Positions 46,274 to 57,645 of a DNA stretch of 64,000 nt are shown one piece after another. The notes under the pieces were generated by a model. The model had not been told where the DNA came from. It saw only the letters and a list, made by a program, of their open reading frames with translations, and ran no database searches. Each line of letters begins with the position of its first letter. Position 1 is the first letter of the stretch. The DNA lies in assembly GCA_033439255.1 (NCBI GenBank), contig CM065879.1, positions 3,664,501 through 3,728,500 of the forward strand, given 5' to 3'. Source of the DNA: Hericium rajendrae. Taxonomy: Eukaryota > Basidiomycota > Agaricomycetes > Russulales > Hericiaceae. Position numbers and translations under genes: made by a program.

Positions 46274-48034
46274 ATGGCGGGCGACGAGACACTGCAGAAA
46301 ACCCACGAAGAGTCCGACTCCGAGGAAGAGGAGGAAGAGCCGATCCCGAAGTTCGAAGTCGATGTCTCGAAATTGACGCCTCTATCACCTGAGGTGATCT
46401 CAAAACAGGTGAGCGGACCCAGACGCTGCTTCGCTGGTATGGTTTCTCATTCGATGGGATAGGCGACAATAAATCTAGGTACGCCGTGATGTGCTCCGTA
46501 CGCGAGATTCGGGGGCTCATGCGATTGGCTCGCAGGCACCATTGGTCATGTCGCTCACGGAAAGTCAACGGTGGTGAAGGCGATATCTGGGGTGCAAACA
46601 GTCCGATTTAAGAACGAGCTTGTGCGGAATATCACCATCAAGCTGGGGTATGCTAATGCGAAGGTGCGTGCCGTGCAATACATGAAGCATAGACCGCTGA
46701 ATCTTGCTTTCAAAGATCTACAAATGCGAAAATGAGGCCTGCCCGAGGCCAGGATGCTATCGATCATACAGTTCCAACAAGGAAGACAATCCTCCCTGTG
46801 AGCGGCCTGGCTGCAATCACCGTATGAAACTTGTCCGCCATGTATCCTTCGTCGATTGCCCTGGACACGATATTCTGATGGCCACGATGCTGAACGGTGC
46901 AGCCGTCATGGACGCTGCTTTGCTGCTCATTGCCGCAAATGAGACTTGCCCGCAACCGCAGACATCAGAGCACTTGGCTGCTGTGGAGATCATGAAGCTG
47001 GAGCACTTGATCATCTTGCAGAACAAGGTGGATCTCATCAAGGAGGCACAGGCGCTGGAGCACCACAAAAGCATCGTGTCGTTTGTCAAGGGTGCGTCGC
47101 AGACGTTGAACAGTTCCATTTACCTCTCTCACCAAAGTTACGCGCAATATAGGCACCGTCGCAGAGTCGTCACCCATTGTACCAATATCCGCGCAGCTGA
47201 AATACAATATTGATGCTGTCAACGAAGAAATAGTCAAGCGCATCCCCATTCCCGTCCGCGACTTTACGTCAGAACCCCGCCTCATCGTCATCCGTTCCTT
47301 CGACGTCAACAAGCCCGGTGCCGAAGTCGACGAGCTGAAGGGCGGTGTCGCCGGTGGCTCCATCCTCACCGGTGTGCTCTACCTCGGCCAGGAGGTCGAG
47401 ATCCGCCCCGGCATCGTCACGAAAGACGCCAACGGTCGCAACCGCTGCAAACCGATTTTCAGCCGGATCGTCTCGCTGCACGCCGAGTCGAACCACCTCC
47501 AGTTCGCCGTGCCCGGTGGGCTGATCGGTGTGGGTACGAAAATCGACCCCACGCTCTGCCGTGCGGATCGTCTGGTCGGTCAGGTGCTCGGTGCTGTTGG
47601 AAAGCTGCCCCAGATCTACACCGGTATACTCGTCGCCTTCCCTTCCCCTTCCCTTCCATGCTGACCGTATCACGCAGAACTTGAAATCAGCCTTTTCCTG
47701 CTCCGACGGCTATTGGGTGTCAAGACGGAGGACAAGAAGCAGACAAGGGTCACCAAGCTCGTCAAGGGCGAGCTGCTGCTTATCAACATCGGCTCGACAT
47801 CGACCGGCGGACGTGTGCTGAGCGTGAAGGCCGACCTCGCGAAGATCCAGCTGACTTCGCCGGCATGTACCGAGGTCGGAGAGAAGGTTGCGCTGTCTCG
47901 TCGTATCGAAAAGCACTGGCGGCTTGTAGGCAAGTACCTCACTTCATCTGCCGCCATGAATGCACAGCTCACGCATACGCCTACTTGTAGGATGGGGAAG
48001 TGTACAGCGTGGAACTGTTCTAGAGGTAGACTGA
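46274..48034 (+). CDS. GCD11: Translation initiation factor eIF2 subunit gamma
   Basis: GTPase subunit of eIF2, which brings initiator Met-tRNA to the 40S ribosome. Start [20 protein letters not shown], then [20 protein letters not shown] (G1 loop, split by two introns), [20 protein letters not shown], the zinc ribbon [37 protein letters not shown] (G3), [11 protein letters not shown] (G4) and [17 protein letters not shown] (G5). The later barrels are [27 protein letters not shown] and [20 protein letters not shown], ending [16 protein letters not shown]. The last intron uses a GC donor (AG|GCAAGT at about 47940): only this splice gives the conserved WRLVGWG end. All exons are in frame. About 465 residues. 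Convergent with the RING-CH gene. Confidence 0.97.
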
Positions 48035-48260
48035 TGTTTCAACTAGCGATGTCGATTGTTGTATCCCACCCACACAATGAAACCATGTATTACTGCAGTA
48101 AACTATCCTTATCCTCGGTATTGGAGCAGGGAGCCATAGCACGCCTCGATAGGATTAAATTAGGAGAATTGGGATTCATGGTACACTAGGGGTCCCGATC
48201 AACAATATATTCCACAGTAAACGCCGTATGAGGCTGTATTGGCAGTGAGCGCACTCATGA

Positions 48261-49896
48261 TTATGGTGCAGGCGAGGCCCTGTGCAATGGATTGATGAGA
48301 TCCAGCCCACTAACATCCACCCCAGCAAAGGACCTGTTCTTCACATGCCGGCTCTCCAGCTCCTGCTTGGCCAACCATAGATGGAGCAACTTCACACAAT
48401 CCTTGGCCTACAGCACACCATACATTAGCAGACGCCCATCCAAACACGGGGAAACGCACGCACCACAATGAACACCCCCAAACCCAGCAGATTGCGCCAC
48501 CACACGGGGTCACTCTCAAGCCAAAGCCTACTTCCCATCCACGAGCGCCGCAAAATCCACCCCAGCCGCTCCGCACCAGTCTTGCCCTCCCACTCGACGC
48601 CATCCGCAAGCACCGTCGGCGCGCTCCACGCCGGGTTGCCCGTGGCCGGGTGCGCGGCGAGCACGCGCCGCAGCAGCGGCACGAAGCGCGACGCGCGCAG
48701 GAGCAGTGCGCCCATCACGCGCGAGACGGTCGGCATCGCGAGCGCGCCGCCGACGAGCCGCCCGAGTGAGCCGCCCGAGAGGCGGATCGTGCGCTCCGCC
48801 GCGACGCCCGCGTTCTCGTTCGGGTCGTGGACCTGCTCGACCTCCTGGCCCTCGGGCGCGGGCGCAGGTGCGGGCTCGGCGCGCGGCTCGCCCTGCACGC
48901 GGATGCGGAGGAGCGCGTCGCCGTCGTCGTTCGTCGCCCAGAGGCGCAGCGCGGGCGCGTCGACGTTCGCCTTCATGACCGCGCGCGTGAGGCGGCGGCG
49001 GGCGCCCTGGTACGCCGCGCGCACGACGGGGAAGAGCGCGCAGACGAGGCCGGGCGAGGGCGGCCACCAGCTGAGCTTGTGCGGCGGCCACTGGTGGTTG
49101 TCGCGCGCGGCGCCGGTCAGGCGCGCGAGGAAGCCGTTCTGCGAGGGGTCGGAGACGGGGCCGGCGTAGGGCCAGCCGGAGAGGAGCGGGACGAGCGGGG
49201 AGATGTTGAGGAAGAAGCCGCCGCGCGAGTTGATGAGGCTGAGGGGGATGAGCGGCAGGTTGATGAAGGCGTACCACGGCCATTTGGCGGGGTCGTCGGT
49301 CATGATCTGGTCGTAGAGATCTGTCCCGATGAACTCCCGCATGGCAAATGCGCCATACGAAGTGCAGACAGCGTACAACCCTATATGTCCATCCCGTGAG
49401 ATCGATACGATGGCAGGTTTGGAGCTATTCACCTGAACCGATTGCGATGAAGACCACCCCTGCTATCGACACGGTGACTACCCGCCCAACCCGGGACATC
49501 CCTTTATTCCAGGCATCCAAGAACTTCAATATAGGAGGATTCCGACTCTCCAGCTCGTATTCTGCACCGCATTGTGGACATTTCAGGGCATTAGCGGCCC
49601 GATCTGGTGTCTGTTGGGCTGCGATGATCCATTGCAGTAAACACGATTCGTGAGCGACGAGTGTGCAGTTGCATGGATGTGTCCATGCTCGTGGAGGCTC
49701 CTCCGGATCTGTGAATCGTCGTTAAGCAGCGTACCACAGCGAACGGGAGCTACTCACTATCATAACGCTCCTCTTCACGGCATATGTAACATAGCTTGAC
49801 CTAAGATTCAGAGAGCATTAGCAAGGTAGGTGCAGATGCCGGTTCGTGGCGTACCCGCAGATCATCTACAGTCGGCACCCACTCGGTCTCCTCCAT
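48261..49896 (-). CDS. RING-CH (MARCH-type) membrane E3 ubiquitin ligase
   Basis: Start MEETEWVPTVDDLR (ATG 49896), then VKLCYICREEERYD, NPEEPPRAWTHPCNCT, LVAHESCLLQWIIAAQQTPD and ALKCPQCGAEYELES. The Cys/His spacing C-x2-C, C-x-C, H-x2-C, C-x2-C is the RING-variant (RINGv) finger that recruits an E2. Membrane segments follow: VTVSIAGVVFIAIGS into GLYAVCTSYGAF, WPWYAFINLPLIPLSLI, and LLGLGVFIV near the end. The middle carries a 130-residue polar loop with APAPAPEGQEVEQVHDPNEN. The last exon is AKDCVKLLHLWLAKQELESR, SFAGVDVSGLDLINP. Probable role: ubiquitination of membrane proteins at the ER or endomembranes. No frame break seen. Confidence 0.87.
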
Positions 49897-50273
49897 GAGC
49901 ACTGATTTGCAAGACGAGATGGACAAAGGCAGTCAATTCAACTCTTGGAACTTGCTTCCGTTGGGCGTGAATCACGTTGGAGAAGTCCCAAATAGGGTCG
50001 TGGTGGTAGTCAGGAGGATAGAGTGTCTTGAGTACAGTAATCATCGTGCCGCGGGGAAGGCTGTAGTTTTGACGCGCGTGTTCATGGATGACGACGTCAC
50101 AACATGCAAACATAAAACACTACTCTCATTCACAGAGGTACATATAACAGGCATAGCGACAGTAACGACGAACAAAAAGTCGAAGCAAAGCTCCGAAAAT
50201 ATATAATAAGCTTTTGACAAACGTTCAAACAGAATCCGACACAGGATCGCAGACGACGAGTCTCATGGAGAGC

Positions 50274-51284
50274 TTACTCGGAAGGAGGAGACTTCGCCCT
50301 GTCCTCAACTTCCTTTTTCTCTTCCTCTTCCGCCGACGGCGGAGTCCGGCCCTATCTTCCTTTTCAACCCTCTCCTCGGGAGTCGGGCTCCGCTTCCTGC
50401 GGATAGGACTCCTGCTCCGCCTTCTGCCCCGTCTATCTTCATCCCTGTCTCTCTCCCGGTCTGAGTCCCGGTCCCGATCATTCCGACGGCGGGGGCTACG
50501 GGAACGCTCACGGTCGCCGCCCCTGCGGGGAGGCGGCGACCGCCTGTCCCTATCGTAGCGCCAGACGGAAGACGGAGGGTTTTTTGCCCACTGCCCTACG
50601 CATCAGCACGTGTCGACCACAGCGCCGGAAAATCACTCACCTGGATGCTCAGTCGGGACCCTTCGAAGTGCCTTCCATGCCTGTGGCTGGTCAATGGGCA
50701 AACGTTGGCGCCGGAATAGCAGGGTCACATACATGTCATAGTACGCGTCCTCCGCATCGCGACTGCTGCGGAACTCGACGAAGGCGTAACTGCGATGGGT
50801 CGAGGAGGGGCATGTTGAGCGAGCGTTCGAATGCGGCGACGATACGGGTACGGAAGCGGGGCATCGGCGACAAAAGACGGCGGGCGTGCGATCGAAGCGA
50901 CGATGACATTCGCGAGCGGGCGTACGAAAACGAAAGCGAAGCGAAAGGGAAATGCCCGCGCGAGATCGAATGGGAGGCTATGCCTTGCGCAGTATGCGTC
51001 CTCGTGTATCGAACTCGAAGGGTCGCGCGACGTCGTCCTTGCGCTCTGAAACCACGGACTACTGCAAAAAAAGGTAGAGGCGGAGACACCTACGGGTTGG
51101 AGTGGGCGTGCGGGTTGCGCGGCGCCGGAACGTCGCATCGAACCAAGGGACCGTACCTGCAGAAGAACGTGTCAAAAAGAATCGCCGTCTGTTTGCGTGG
51201 CGGCACGTACCGTTCAAATTCGTAGGCGAGGTCGCGCGCACGCGTTGCGGGGTGAAAGCCGCTCACAAAAAGGATACGAGGCAT
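50274..51284 (-). CDS. SR-type RNA-binding protein with one RRM
   Basis: Splicing-factor-like protein. Exon 1 is MPRILFVSGFHPATRARDLA, YEFER (ATG 51284), then YGPLVRCDVPAPRNPHAHSN, YAFVEFRSSRDAEDAYYDM and HGRHFEGSRLSIQ, which together form one RRM (RNP2 LFVSGF, RNP1 YAFVEF). After GTGAGT..GGGCAG it continues WAKNPPSSVWRYDRDRR, a Pro/Arg patch and a long RS/RD domain (RERSRSPRRRNDRDRDSDRE, RRSRSPIRRKRSPTPEE). The last 30 or so codons (TPPSAEEEEKEVEDRAKSPP, SE) are one base out of frame with the RS domain, near 50348. Acts in the nucleus in pre-mRNA processing by family analogy. Diverges from the PPR gene. Confidence 0.85.
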
Positions 51285-51521
51285 TGTTGACTGGTGTTCT
51301 GCTGTCAGTAGAGGGGAGGACGACGCGCGGGCAAAGAAATGCGCCCAATATAAATATTCCCGAACATTTGTTGTCGTCTGTTTGTCCACGCCTCGTCCAT
51401 CCCAAGTCTTCAAGGTGCGCACCGTCAACCAGCTCGGATTCTCTCATCGACAAGTAATGTTGCTTCGCGTCTTTTGGTCTACATGAAAAACTGACCCAGT
51501 TTTCCCAGATGCCACGGTCGT

Positions 51522-53956
51522 ATGCAGAGCATCGTCCTCCGCGTTGGTCGACCGAAGCCTAGTGTCCCACCCACGCGTCATCTTGCTACCACAGCGGCAT
51601 ACTCCAGGCTCCCGAGATCCGCACACAAGACACTACGCTCTACAGTCGACGTACTCCGTGCAAGGTCGAAAAGCCCTGTATGGCTGGCTGTCACCGACCT
51701 CAGGCCAAATGTGTCGCCGGTGAAGCGCATCGCACTTCTCCGCCAGTGCGAGATACCGTTAGCGGAATACCGTCAATGGGAGCCAGTCATCAAGGCCGAT
51801 AATCTCGACCTTGCGACTTCGCATTTCGATGTGAAGGCCATTACACAGGATGAGAGGACGATGTGATCTATTCCTCATCATCGCTGCCGCTACCGAGCAC
51901 TGCACATCCGCCTACTTGGTCGATTCTGCACACCATGTACTGGAAGGTCAAATCGCCTGCGCAGGCACACATGGCGTACTTTATGGCCATAGGTCACTTG
52001 CCATATGTTCAACCAGAAATGCGGCCACCACTTTAATACTCACCGCCGCTATCCTTGCAGCCCATAAAGTCTGGCAGCCTATGGAGCGCATCGTCGCCGT
52101 CTTCAACGGCTTGCCCATCTACGACGAGTCATGGCATTTCAATTTATTTCTACAAGGGCTATCACATTTTGCGGTCTCCTCGGAAAGCGCACGTCTTCTC
52201 GGCCGTCTCGCCCTTTCACTTCTTGATTCGATGTCTAGTCGCCAATTGACATTGACGCCGCACACATATCGTATCCTCCTCGACAACAGATACATCACCT
52301 CCGAGCTGATGGAAGCGCTTCTTCAAAGAATGCTTCGTGAAGGACAAATTCCGCAGCGGAAGGATCTGGAGGCTTTCGTTAGGGTGTTGGAGAAACGTCG
52401 CATCTGGAGGATGTCCTGCTCACAGCGATACTATTCGTCGTCTGGGCGAGCGAAAGCATACGCATACGCACGTATCAAGTGCATCGGGATCGACATTTCG
52501 TCATCCCCGGCCGCCCAATATCTCCAGAAGCTCCTGAACACTTCGAAGCAAGAAAGGCGCGTGGACTCTGAGGACAACGACTACAACCATCGACACCGTG
52601 GTACCTCGGGAGGCTCGATCAAGCTCAATCATGTTACCACTACTGGCGAATGGTCAGCAAGGCTCGTCCATTGGAGCCGAGATCGGTCGATGTCATCTGA
52701 GAAGCTCTACAAAGTTTTCCAGTGGTTCAAAACAAGACCCGTTCCCTTCCGCGTTGAAACGACCATGTCGTATACCATCTTGATGAGGGGCTTGCTTCTT
52801 AAAAAGGACTATCGCAGGGCCAAACTCGTCTGGGATGAGTTCCGCGCATCGCGCCTGCGGCTAGATCGCCAGGCACTGGCCGTTGGGCTCCAAGTCATGA
52901 CCAAAGCTGCTGGCCCGGACGAAGCATTTGCTTTCCTAGAGCAGATGTACTGGATGGCTAGGAAGCAGAAGGAAGTAGCCACACAGGATGCAGATACTCG
53001 AAAGGTGGTTTCGTGGGATGGAGCGATTGACACGTCGATCGTCAACGCGTTTATGGACGCTTTGAACCGAGTAGGTCGCCCGGACATGGTGTTCAAGCTC
53101 TGGGAGTCGATGAACCTGTTGTGGAACGCCAAGCCCGATGGCACGACGCTCGTCATGGTGCTCGACGCCGCCCGTCTGGCAGGAGTCATGTTCCCCACTT
53201 TCCGTGGGGCGCTGCAAGAGATGGGCTTCCGCAATCCCTTCCGTCGCTCGCCAGAGCAGCCAGAGCAAGAGGTCACGTCCCTGCAGGACGCGCGCAAGCG
53301 GGCACTGGAGGACCTGAAGCAATTATCAGAGCCGGACACGAAGGTCAGCGAGATGTGGGGCACCACGGCCGCCTGGCGCAGGGCGCGCGACCTCTTCCAC
53401 CACATCGTCCTCAGCCGCCACCCCGCGCTCGCCACCATCGAGCCGCCCGCCCGCGCAGTGCGCTCCTCCGCCTCCGACGTCGCCGGCTCGCCCTTCCTCG
53501 ACTTCCGCCGCTCCTTCGCGCACTCGAAGCTGCGCCCGGCGCTCGCCAAAGAGCCGACCCTCCACACAACGCCGCCCGAGATCCTGCTGCGGCGCGGCCT
53601 GCACCCGCAGGGCGCGTACCCGCACGTGCTGCTCACGGACCGCGCGTTCAGCGCGTACATCCAGCTGCTCGGCGCGCAGAGCCTCGCCGCGGAGATCCCG
53701 CGCGCGCTCGCGTGGATGCGCGCGCTGGGCGTCGCGCCGCGGCGGCGCACGCTCGCGCTGCGCTGTGTACTGGGCGGAGGTGAGCACGCACGCGCCGCTG
53801 CTTGAGTTCTGGAGCGGCGGGGAGGGCGAGTATGCGAGGCTCGTGGCGTGGGTGCGTGAGTGGGTCGGCGTGGGGCGCGTGCCGACGGAGCGGGAGGTGG
53901 GGGAGGCGGTGAGGATGGTGGATGAGATGCGGCGCAGGAGCGCGGGGGCGAGGTGA
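51522..53956 (+). CDS. Mitochondrial pentatricopeptide-repeat protein
   Basis: RNA-binding PPR protein of the mitochondrion, about 760 residues. The start at 51522 (MQSIVLRVGRPKPSVPPTRH) gives a basic, acid-free mitochondrial targeting sequence followed by LATTAAYSRLP; an ATG 12 bases upstream is in another frame. The body has WSILHTMYWKVKSPAQAH and PMERIVAVFNGLPIYDE. Helical repeats of about 35 residues follow, for example SYTILMRGLLLKKDYRRA, VNAFMDALNRVGRPDMVF and RTLALR..EFWSGGEGEY at the end. Small introns are used near 52000. Two one-base frame breaks lie at about 51855 (TQDE/EDDVIYSSS) and 53766 (ALRC/VYWAEVSTHAP), each with sensible coding sequence on both sides. Likely acts in processing or translation of a mitochondrial transcript; target unknown. 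Confidence 0.78.
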
Positions 53957-54477
53957 GCCTGGCGGCTCCCTGTTCTCGGTGTCCTTGGGAATGGACGCTC
54001 GGGTACTTGGGGTGTCACTTGGGTCGTTATGGGCGCTGTGATAAACCGTTGCGGTGGTTCCACGTTCTATTGTCAGACCGGGTGCTTCCTTGTGTATCTG
54101 CGCCAGGTCCATCCTGACTGCATGTTTTGTGCACTAGATCTACACATGACTGCTATATCTTTATTCGGAGCTATCCTGTTTACCATTGCTTTGGAATTAC
54201 TTGTGTTGATAAATTCAGCTGATTGCTAGCCTTCTGTTCGACGTATGCGATGAGCGTTTTCAGGTGCGATCCTTATTTCCAGAATCGTTATACAGTATTC
54301 TGATTTTTCGCTCTGCTGACATGTACGCTTTGCGCGAGCCGGTGACTCTGTGGACAACACTGCTCTTAGGAGGAAGGCACATGCCAAAAGATCGCTACTT
54401 GTACAACTGGTTGTATACAGCAATGCAAGAGTACAACTGTTCAGATAACAGATAATTCACGGCTGAAAATCTATATT
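53957..54477. other. Intergenic, no gene seen
   Basis: About 520 bases between convergent genes, presumably two 3' untranslated regions. No coding sequence recognised. Confidence 0.5.
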
Positions 54478-55429
54478 TCAACGCTTTCCGCCGGCCTTCT
54501 TCGCCTCGAGCGCCTTCGTTTTCTCTAAGAGTATCGCGATAAGCTTACGGGCACAATCATTAAGAGCGCAAAATACCACGAACCTTCTGCTTCTGCATTC
54601 CTCTTCGCCTGTGCGGCTTCACGTTCCGCACGGATCTTGGCCAGGCGCGCAAGATCGGTCTTCGCCTCGTCGGTCTTGCCCTGGACGTGAAGCTGCGAAG
54701 TGCGGATGAGCATCCGACGGTGAGCATGACGACCATCATTCAGGATAAATAAAGATCCGTACCTTCCAGTACCGGTCCTTGGCTTCTTTCTTCTCCTTCT
54801 CCTCCCTAGCAAAAAAGTAAATATGACAAATCTCCCAGAGATCGCATGCCGAATACGCACCGCTCTTTCCGGCTGAGCTGCCGCGGCTCCTTCAGGTCCG
54901 CGATATTCATCTTCTTGACGGCGCGATTGGGGTTGACGAGGATATCGTCGCCGTCCTCCTCCTCGCCCTCGCCCGCCTTCTGGGGCTGCTTCTGCGCGGC
55001 CTGCTTCTTCTTTCAGCTCGCGGCGCTCTGCGCGCGTGAGTTCAGGGTGGTCCTGTGCGGCGCCGGCCTCTTCCTCGGATTCTGATTCTTCCTCAGCAAT
55101 CCCTTCCTCTTCTGATGAGTCTGACTCAGATTCCGACTCTTCTTCCTGTCCGTGACCGCGTCTAGGGAGTATGTTAGTGATATGTCAGCTTGACATCCAG
55201 AAATGATTGACTTTTTGTCCATTGATACTGCAGTGCCATTCTCATCTAATTGGAGGTTTCGACTGTAGAAAAGGAGGGGCGATAAGGCTGCGATTGCCAC
55301 ACGGAGTTGCGAAGAGGGACCTACCTGAAGGATCGGCCTCCACCGCGCTTTGTCTTGTACTTTCCTAACATCACTGGTTAGATCGTGCTGAAAATCGTGA
55401 TGGATCGACATACCTGCTCCTCTGGCCAT
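54478..55429 (-). CDS. PP28/PDAP1-family phosphoprotein
   Basis: Homologue of the casein-kinase substrate PP28 (PDGFA-associated protein 1), a small charged protein of uncertain role. Start MARGAG (55429), then a Lys/Arg-Gly-rich block (GKYKTKRGGGRSF), acidic GQEEESESDSSEEEG, AAQDHPELTRAERRELK, QAAQKQPQKAGEGEEED, DDILVNPNRAVKKMNIADLK, EPRQLSRKERREEKEKKEAK, YWKLHVQGKTDEAKTDLARL and AKIRAEREAAQAKRNAEAE. The last exon is LIAILLEKTKALEAKKAGGK, R. The conserved PP28 core (NPNR through LHVQGKT) is complete. An extra A in REL-AAA-GAAG near 55011 shifts the frame by one base, and the last splice junction is not resolved. Diverges from NDUFA6, 199 bases away. Confidence 0.82.
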
Positions 55430-55627
55430 GATTGTCGTAGATAAGAAGTAAAGAGGGGCGCTTGCGAGATGAACACGAGTTGCTCGAAAGAAGGCGTAAG
55501 CTGCACCGTTAGTGTCTGCTCCCAAAAAGGCAAACGGGGATTGGCCGGCGGAGCTCCAAACGCGCGCGAGCTGTCCCGGACTCGACGACCACGACCGACG
55601 TTGCCACTCTCCCCGACATCCTCGACG

Positions 55628-56242
55628 ATGACCACCATCCCCGCGCGCCTTGCGCGCCCCGCGACCACCTCGAGCGGCCCCGAGCAGGCCAGGAAGAAGG
55701 TTCTGCAGCTGTACCGCGACTGGTATCGTGCGGTACGTGCTTCGCATTCTGCGTGGCGGCGCGAGTCCATGGACTGATCGCACGTCCGCCTATCCAAATA
55801 ACAAACCAAATAACCCCCGCGTTTAAATTTTCGGTTTTTCGACACTCGTCTGTCTTGTCTTTCCATCCTGCGCGACGTTCTCGTGGTGTAGGGCCCCGAA
55901 ATCGTTACGCTTTATGCGCTGAACGTGCCCCCGGCTGTCGTTCGGCACGCCGTGCGCCGCGAGTTCGAGCGCAACCGCTATGTGTCCGATCTCAAGGTCA
56001 TCGACGTGCTTGCGCTGAAGGGCAGGCAGGAGTACCAGGAGACGATGAACTGCTGGAAGCAGGAGCCGCATATCCTTGGTATGCTCCTTGAGCCCCCCTT
56101 CAGGGACAGGCCGCAGAGGACGTTTTTGCAAAAGTTTTACGAGGGTGCGTCTTTTTTCCTTGTCATTTAGGATTTTTCTAAGACTATTCATGTTCTAGGA
56201 AGGGACGAGGACGCGATTACTCCTGCAGCTACTGGTCTGTAG
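55628..56242 (+). CDS. Complex I LYR subunit NDUFA6 (B14)
   Basis: Accessory subunit of mitochondrial NADH:ubiquinone oxidoreductase, binding acyl carrier protein through its LYR motif. Start MTTIPARLARPATTSSGPEQ, then ARKKVLQLYRDWYRA, which holds L-Y-R. After an intron: GPEIVTLYALNVPPAVVRHA, VRREFERNRYVSDLKVIDVL, ALKGRQEYQETMNCWKQEPH and FLQKFYEG. Last exon GRDEDAITPAATGL, stop 56240-56242. About 140 residues, the usual fungal length, no frame break. The 3' end appears to have seeded the tandem repeat that follows. Confidence 0.93.
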
Positions 56243-57180
56243 TCCCATAGACGTCTATCATTTTCATTTGCTCGCGGACTTGCGGCCATTTGTTCATATT
56301 CAATCTGCTCAGAGTCAATGGTAAAGCATATTGCTTGATTTGCTTCACTAATATTGTTGGGATGAGTTGAAGGATTGCGCTCCTTTGGATAGTGTTGAGG
56401 GCTCTTGATATTTTGTGAGTTTGCCTTCTCGTTATCTTTATGATGACATCTTGCCGCCCCAGTCGTAGCTTTCGGGCTTTGACGATCGGTTTTTCGCATA
56501 CAGCCAAACAATTTGCGTTTCTGAATCACATTCAATACATGCTCTTGAACAAAGTTTCTGACGCGATTTTATTCCAGATCTGCACTAATGCTGAATACGT
56601 TGCATGATTACAAGTATCAATGTAATAAATCCCCTTTGGCCCGGAATGCGTAACGCCTGCAGCCGTTGTCCTGTACTCCTGTCAATCTTTATCTCTGCAA
56701 CCTTGCTTTAGAAATCTTCTAGGGTTGCGTTCCATTGAAGGATATTGATGGCTACTAATATTTGGTGAGTTCACCTTCATGTTACTTCTGTGATGACATC
56801 TTGCCGCCCCAGTCGTAGCTTTCGAGCTTTGACGATCGGTTTTTTCGCAAACAGCCAAACATTTTGCATTTCTGACCCTTTCTCTATTTCTACGCGTTTT
56901 GGGGATGAAGTTTCTAATTTCTGATTCCAGGTCTCAATATCAGAACGTGTCGGATGATCGTGGATATCAAATGTCGCCCAGATCGAATGTTGGTGAGTTT
57001 GACTGCTCTTTTTTTTCCTACGGATGAGAATCTTGCCGCCCCAGTCGTAGCTCTCGAGCTTTGACGATCGGTTTCGCATACAGCCAAATACATGCAACTC
57101 TGATTTTTTCACAATTCTATGTGTTTTGTGGTCCATCATCTAACCTACCGATTGCTTTCAGGCGAATGGTTCACACGGGT
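56215..57180 (+). repeat. Degenerate tandem repeat derived from the NDUFA6 3' end
   Basis: Three diverged units. The most conserved core, about 65 bases (CTTGCCGCCCCAGTCGTAGC, TTTGACGATCGGTTT, TCGCAWACAGCCAAA), occurs at about 56445-56515, 56799-56868 and 57032-57090. Before each core lies a TTGGTGAGTT-like stretch, and after the first two lie AAGTTTCT and CAGRTCT matches. Unit 1 begins in the last NDUFA6 exon (ACTCCTGCAGCTACTGGTCTGTAG), and unit 2 begins with a matching AACGCCTGCAGCCGTTGTCCTG at about 56650. Sequence outside the cores has drifted much more. Confidence 0.72.
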
Positions 57181-57645
57181 GTCAAACATCAATTCGAGTC
57201 TGGTCTTGTAAGTACAATGGATACATCGCTGCCGAGCACAGAAGCGGTCAAGGAATAGTCCGAATGTATAGTAAGTATCGTAATGAATGCGTGTTGATAT
57301 AAGTTCGAATCGAAACCAGCTGTACCTTTCCATCTTCTTCATTCTGAACTCTCGCGCCTCCATCCGTGGCGCATTGTGGTGACCGGTTTTCGTGCAAGTC
57401 AAATTCGTCGCGTTGTCTTTCGGTTTCCTCCTCGCTGGTCGTAAATTGCAGAATTATCCTGGGCCTGCAAAGTCATCAAAAGAATGATCGAAATGCTGAA
57501 GCATAAGAATATTAATGAGATATCCAAGAATTATCGCATGTGAGAAAACAAGGCGAAGTCTAATTTGAGCAGATCCACGGGTATTGAGGCCAATAATTCA
57601 GCAAGCAGTTCGTTTCCTAGCCCCAGCGCAAAGCAAGATAAGCAT

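Noticed and set aside
48706-49399. Several long plus-strand open frames of Arg/Ala-rich sequence
   Set aside because: They are antisense shadows of the RING-CH gene; the minus strand carries the conserved finger and membrane segments.
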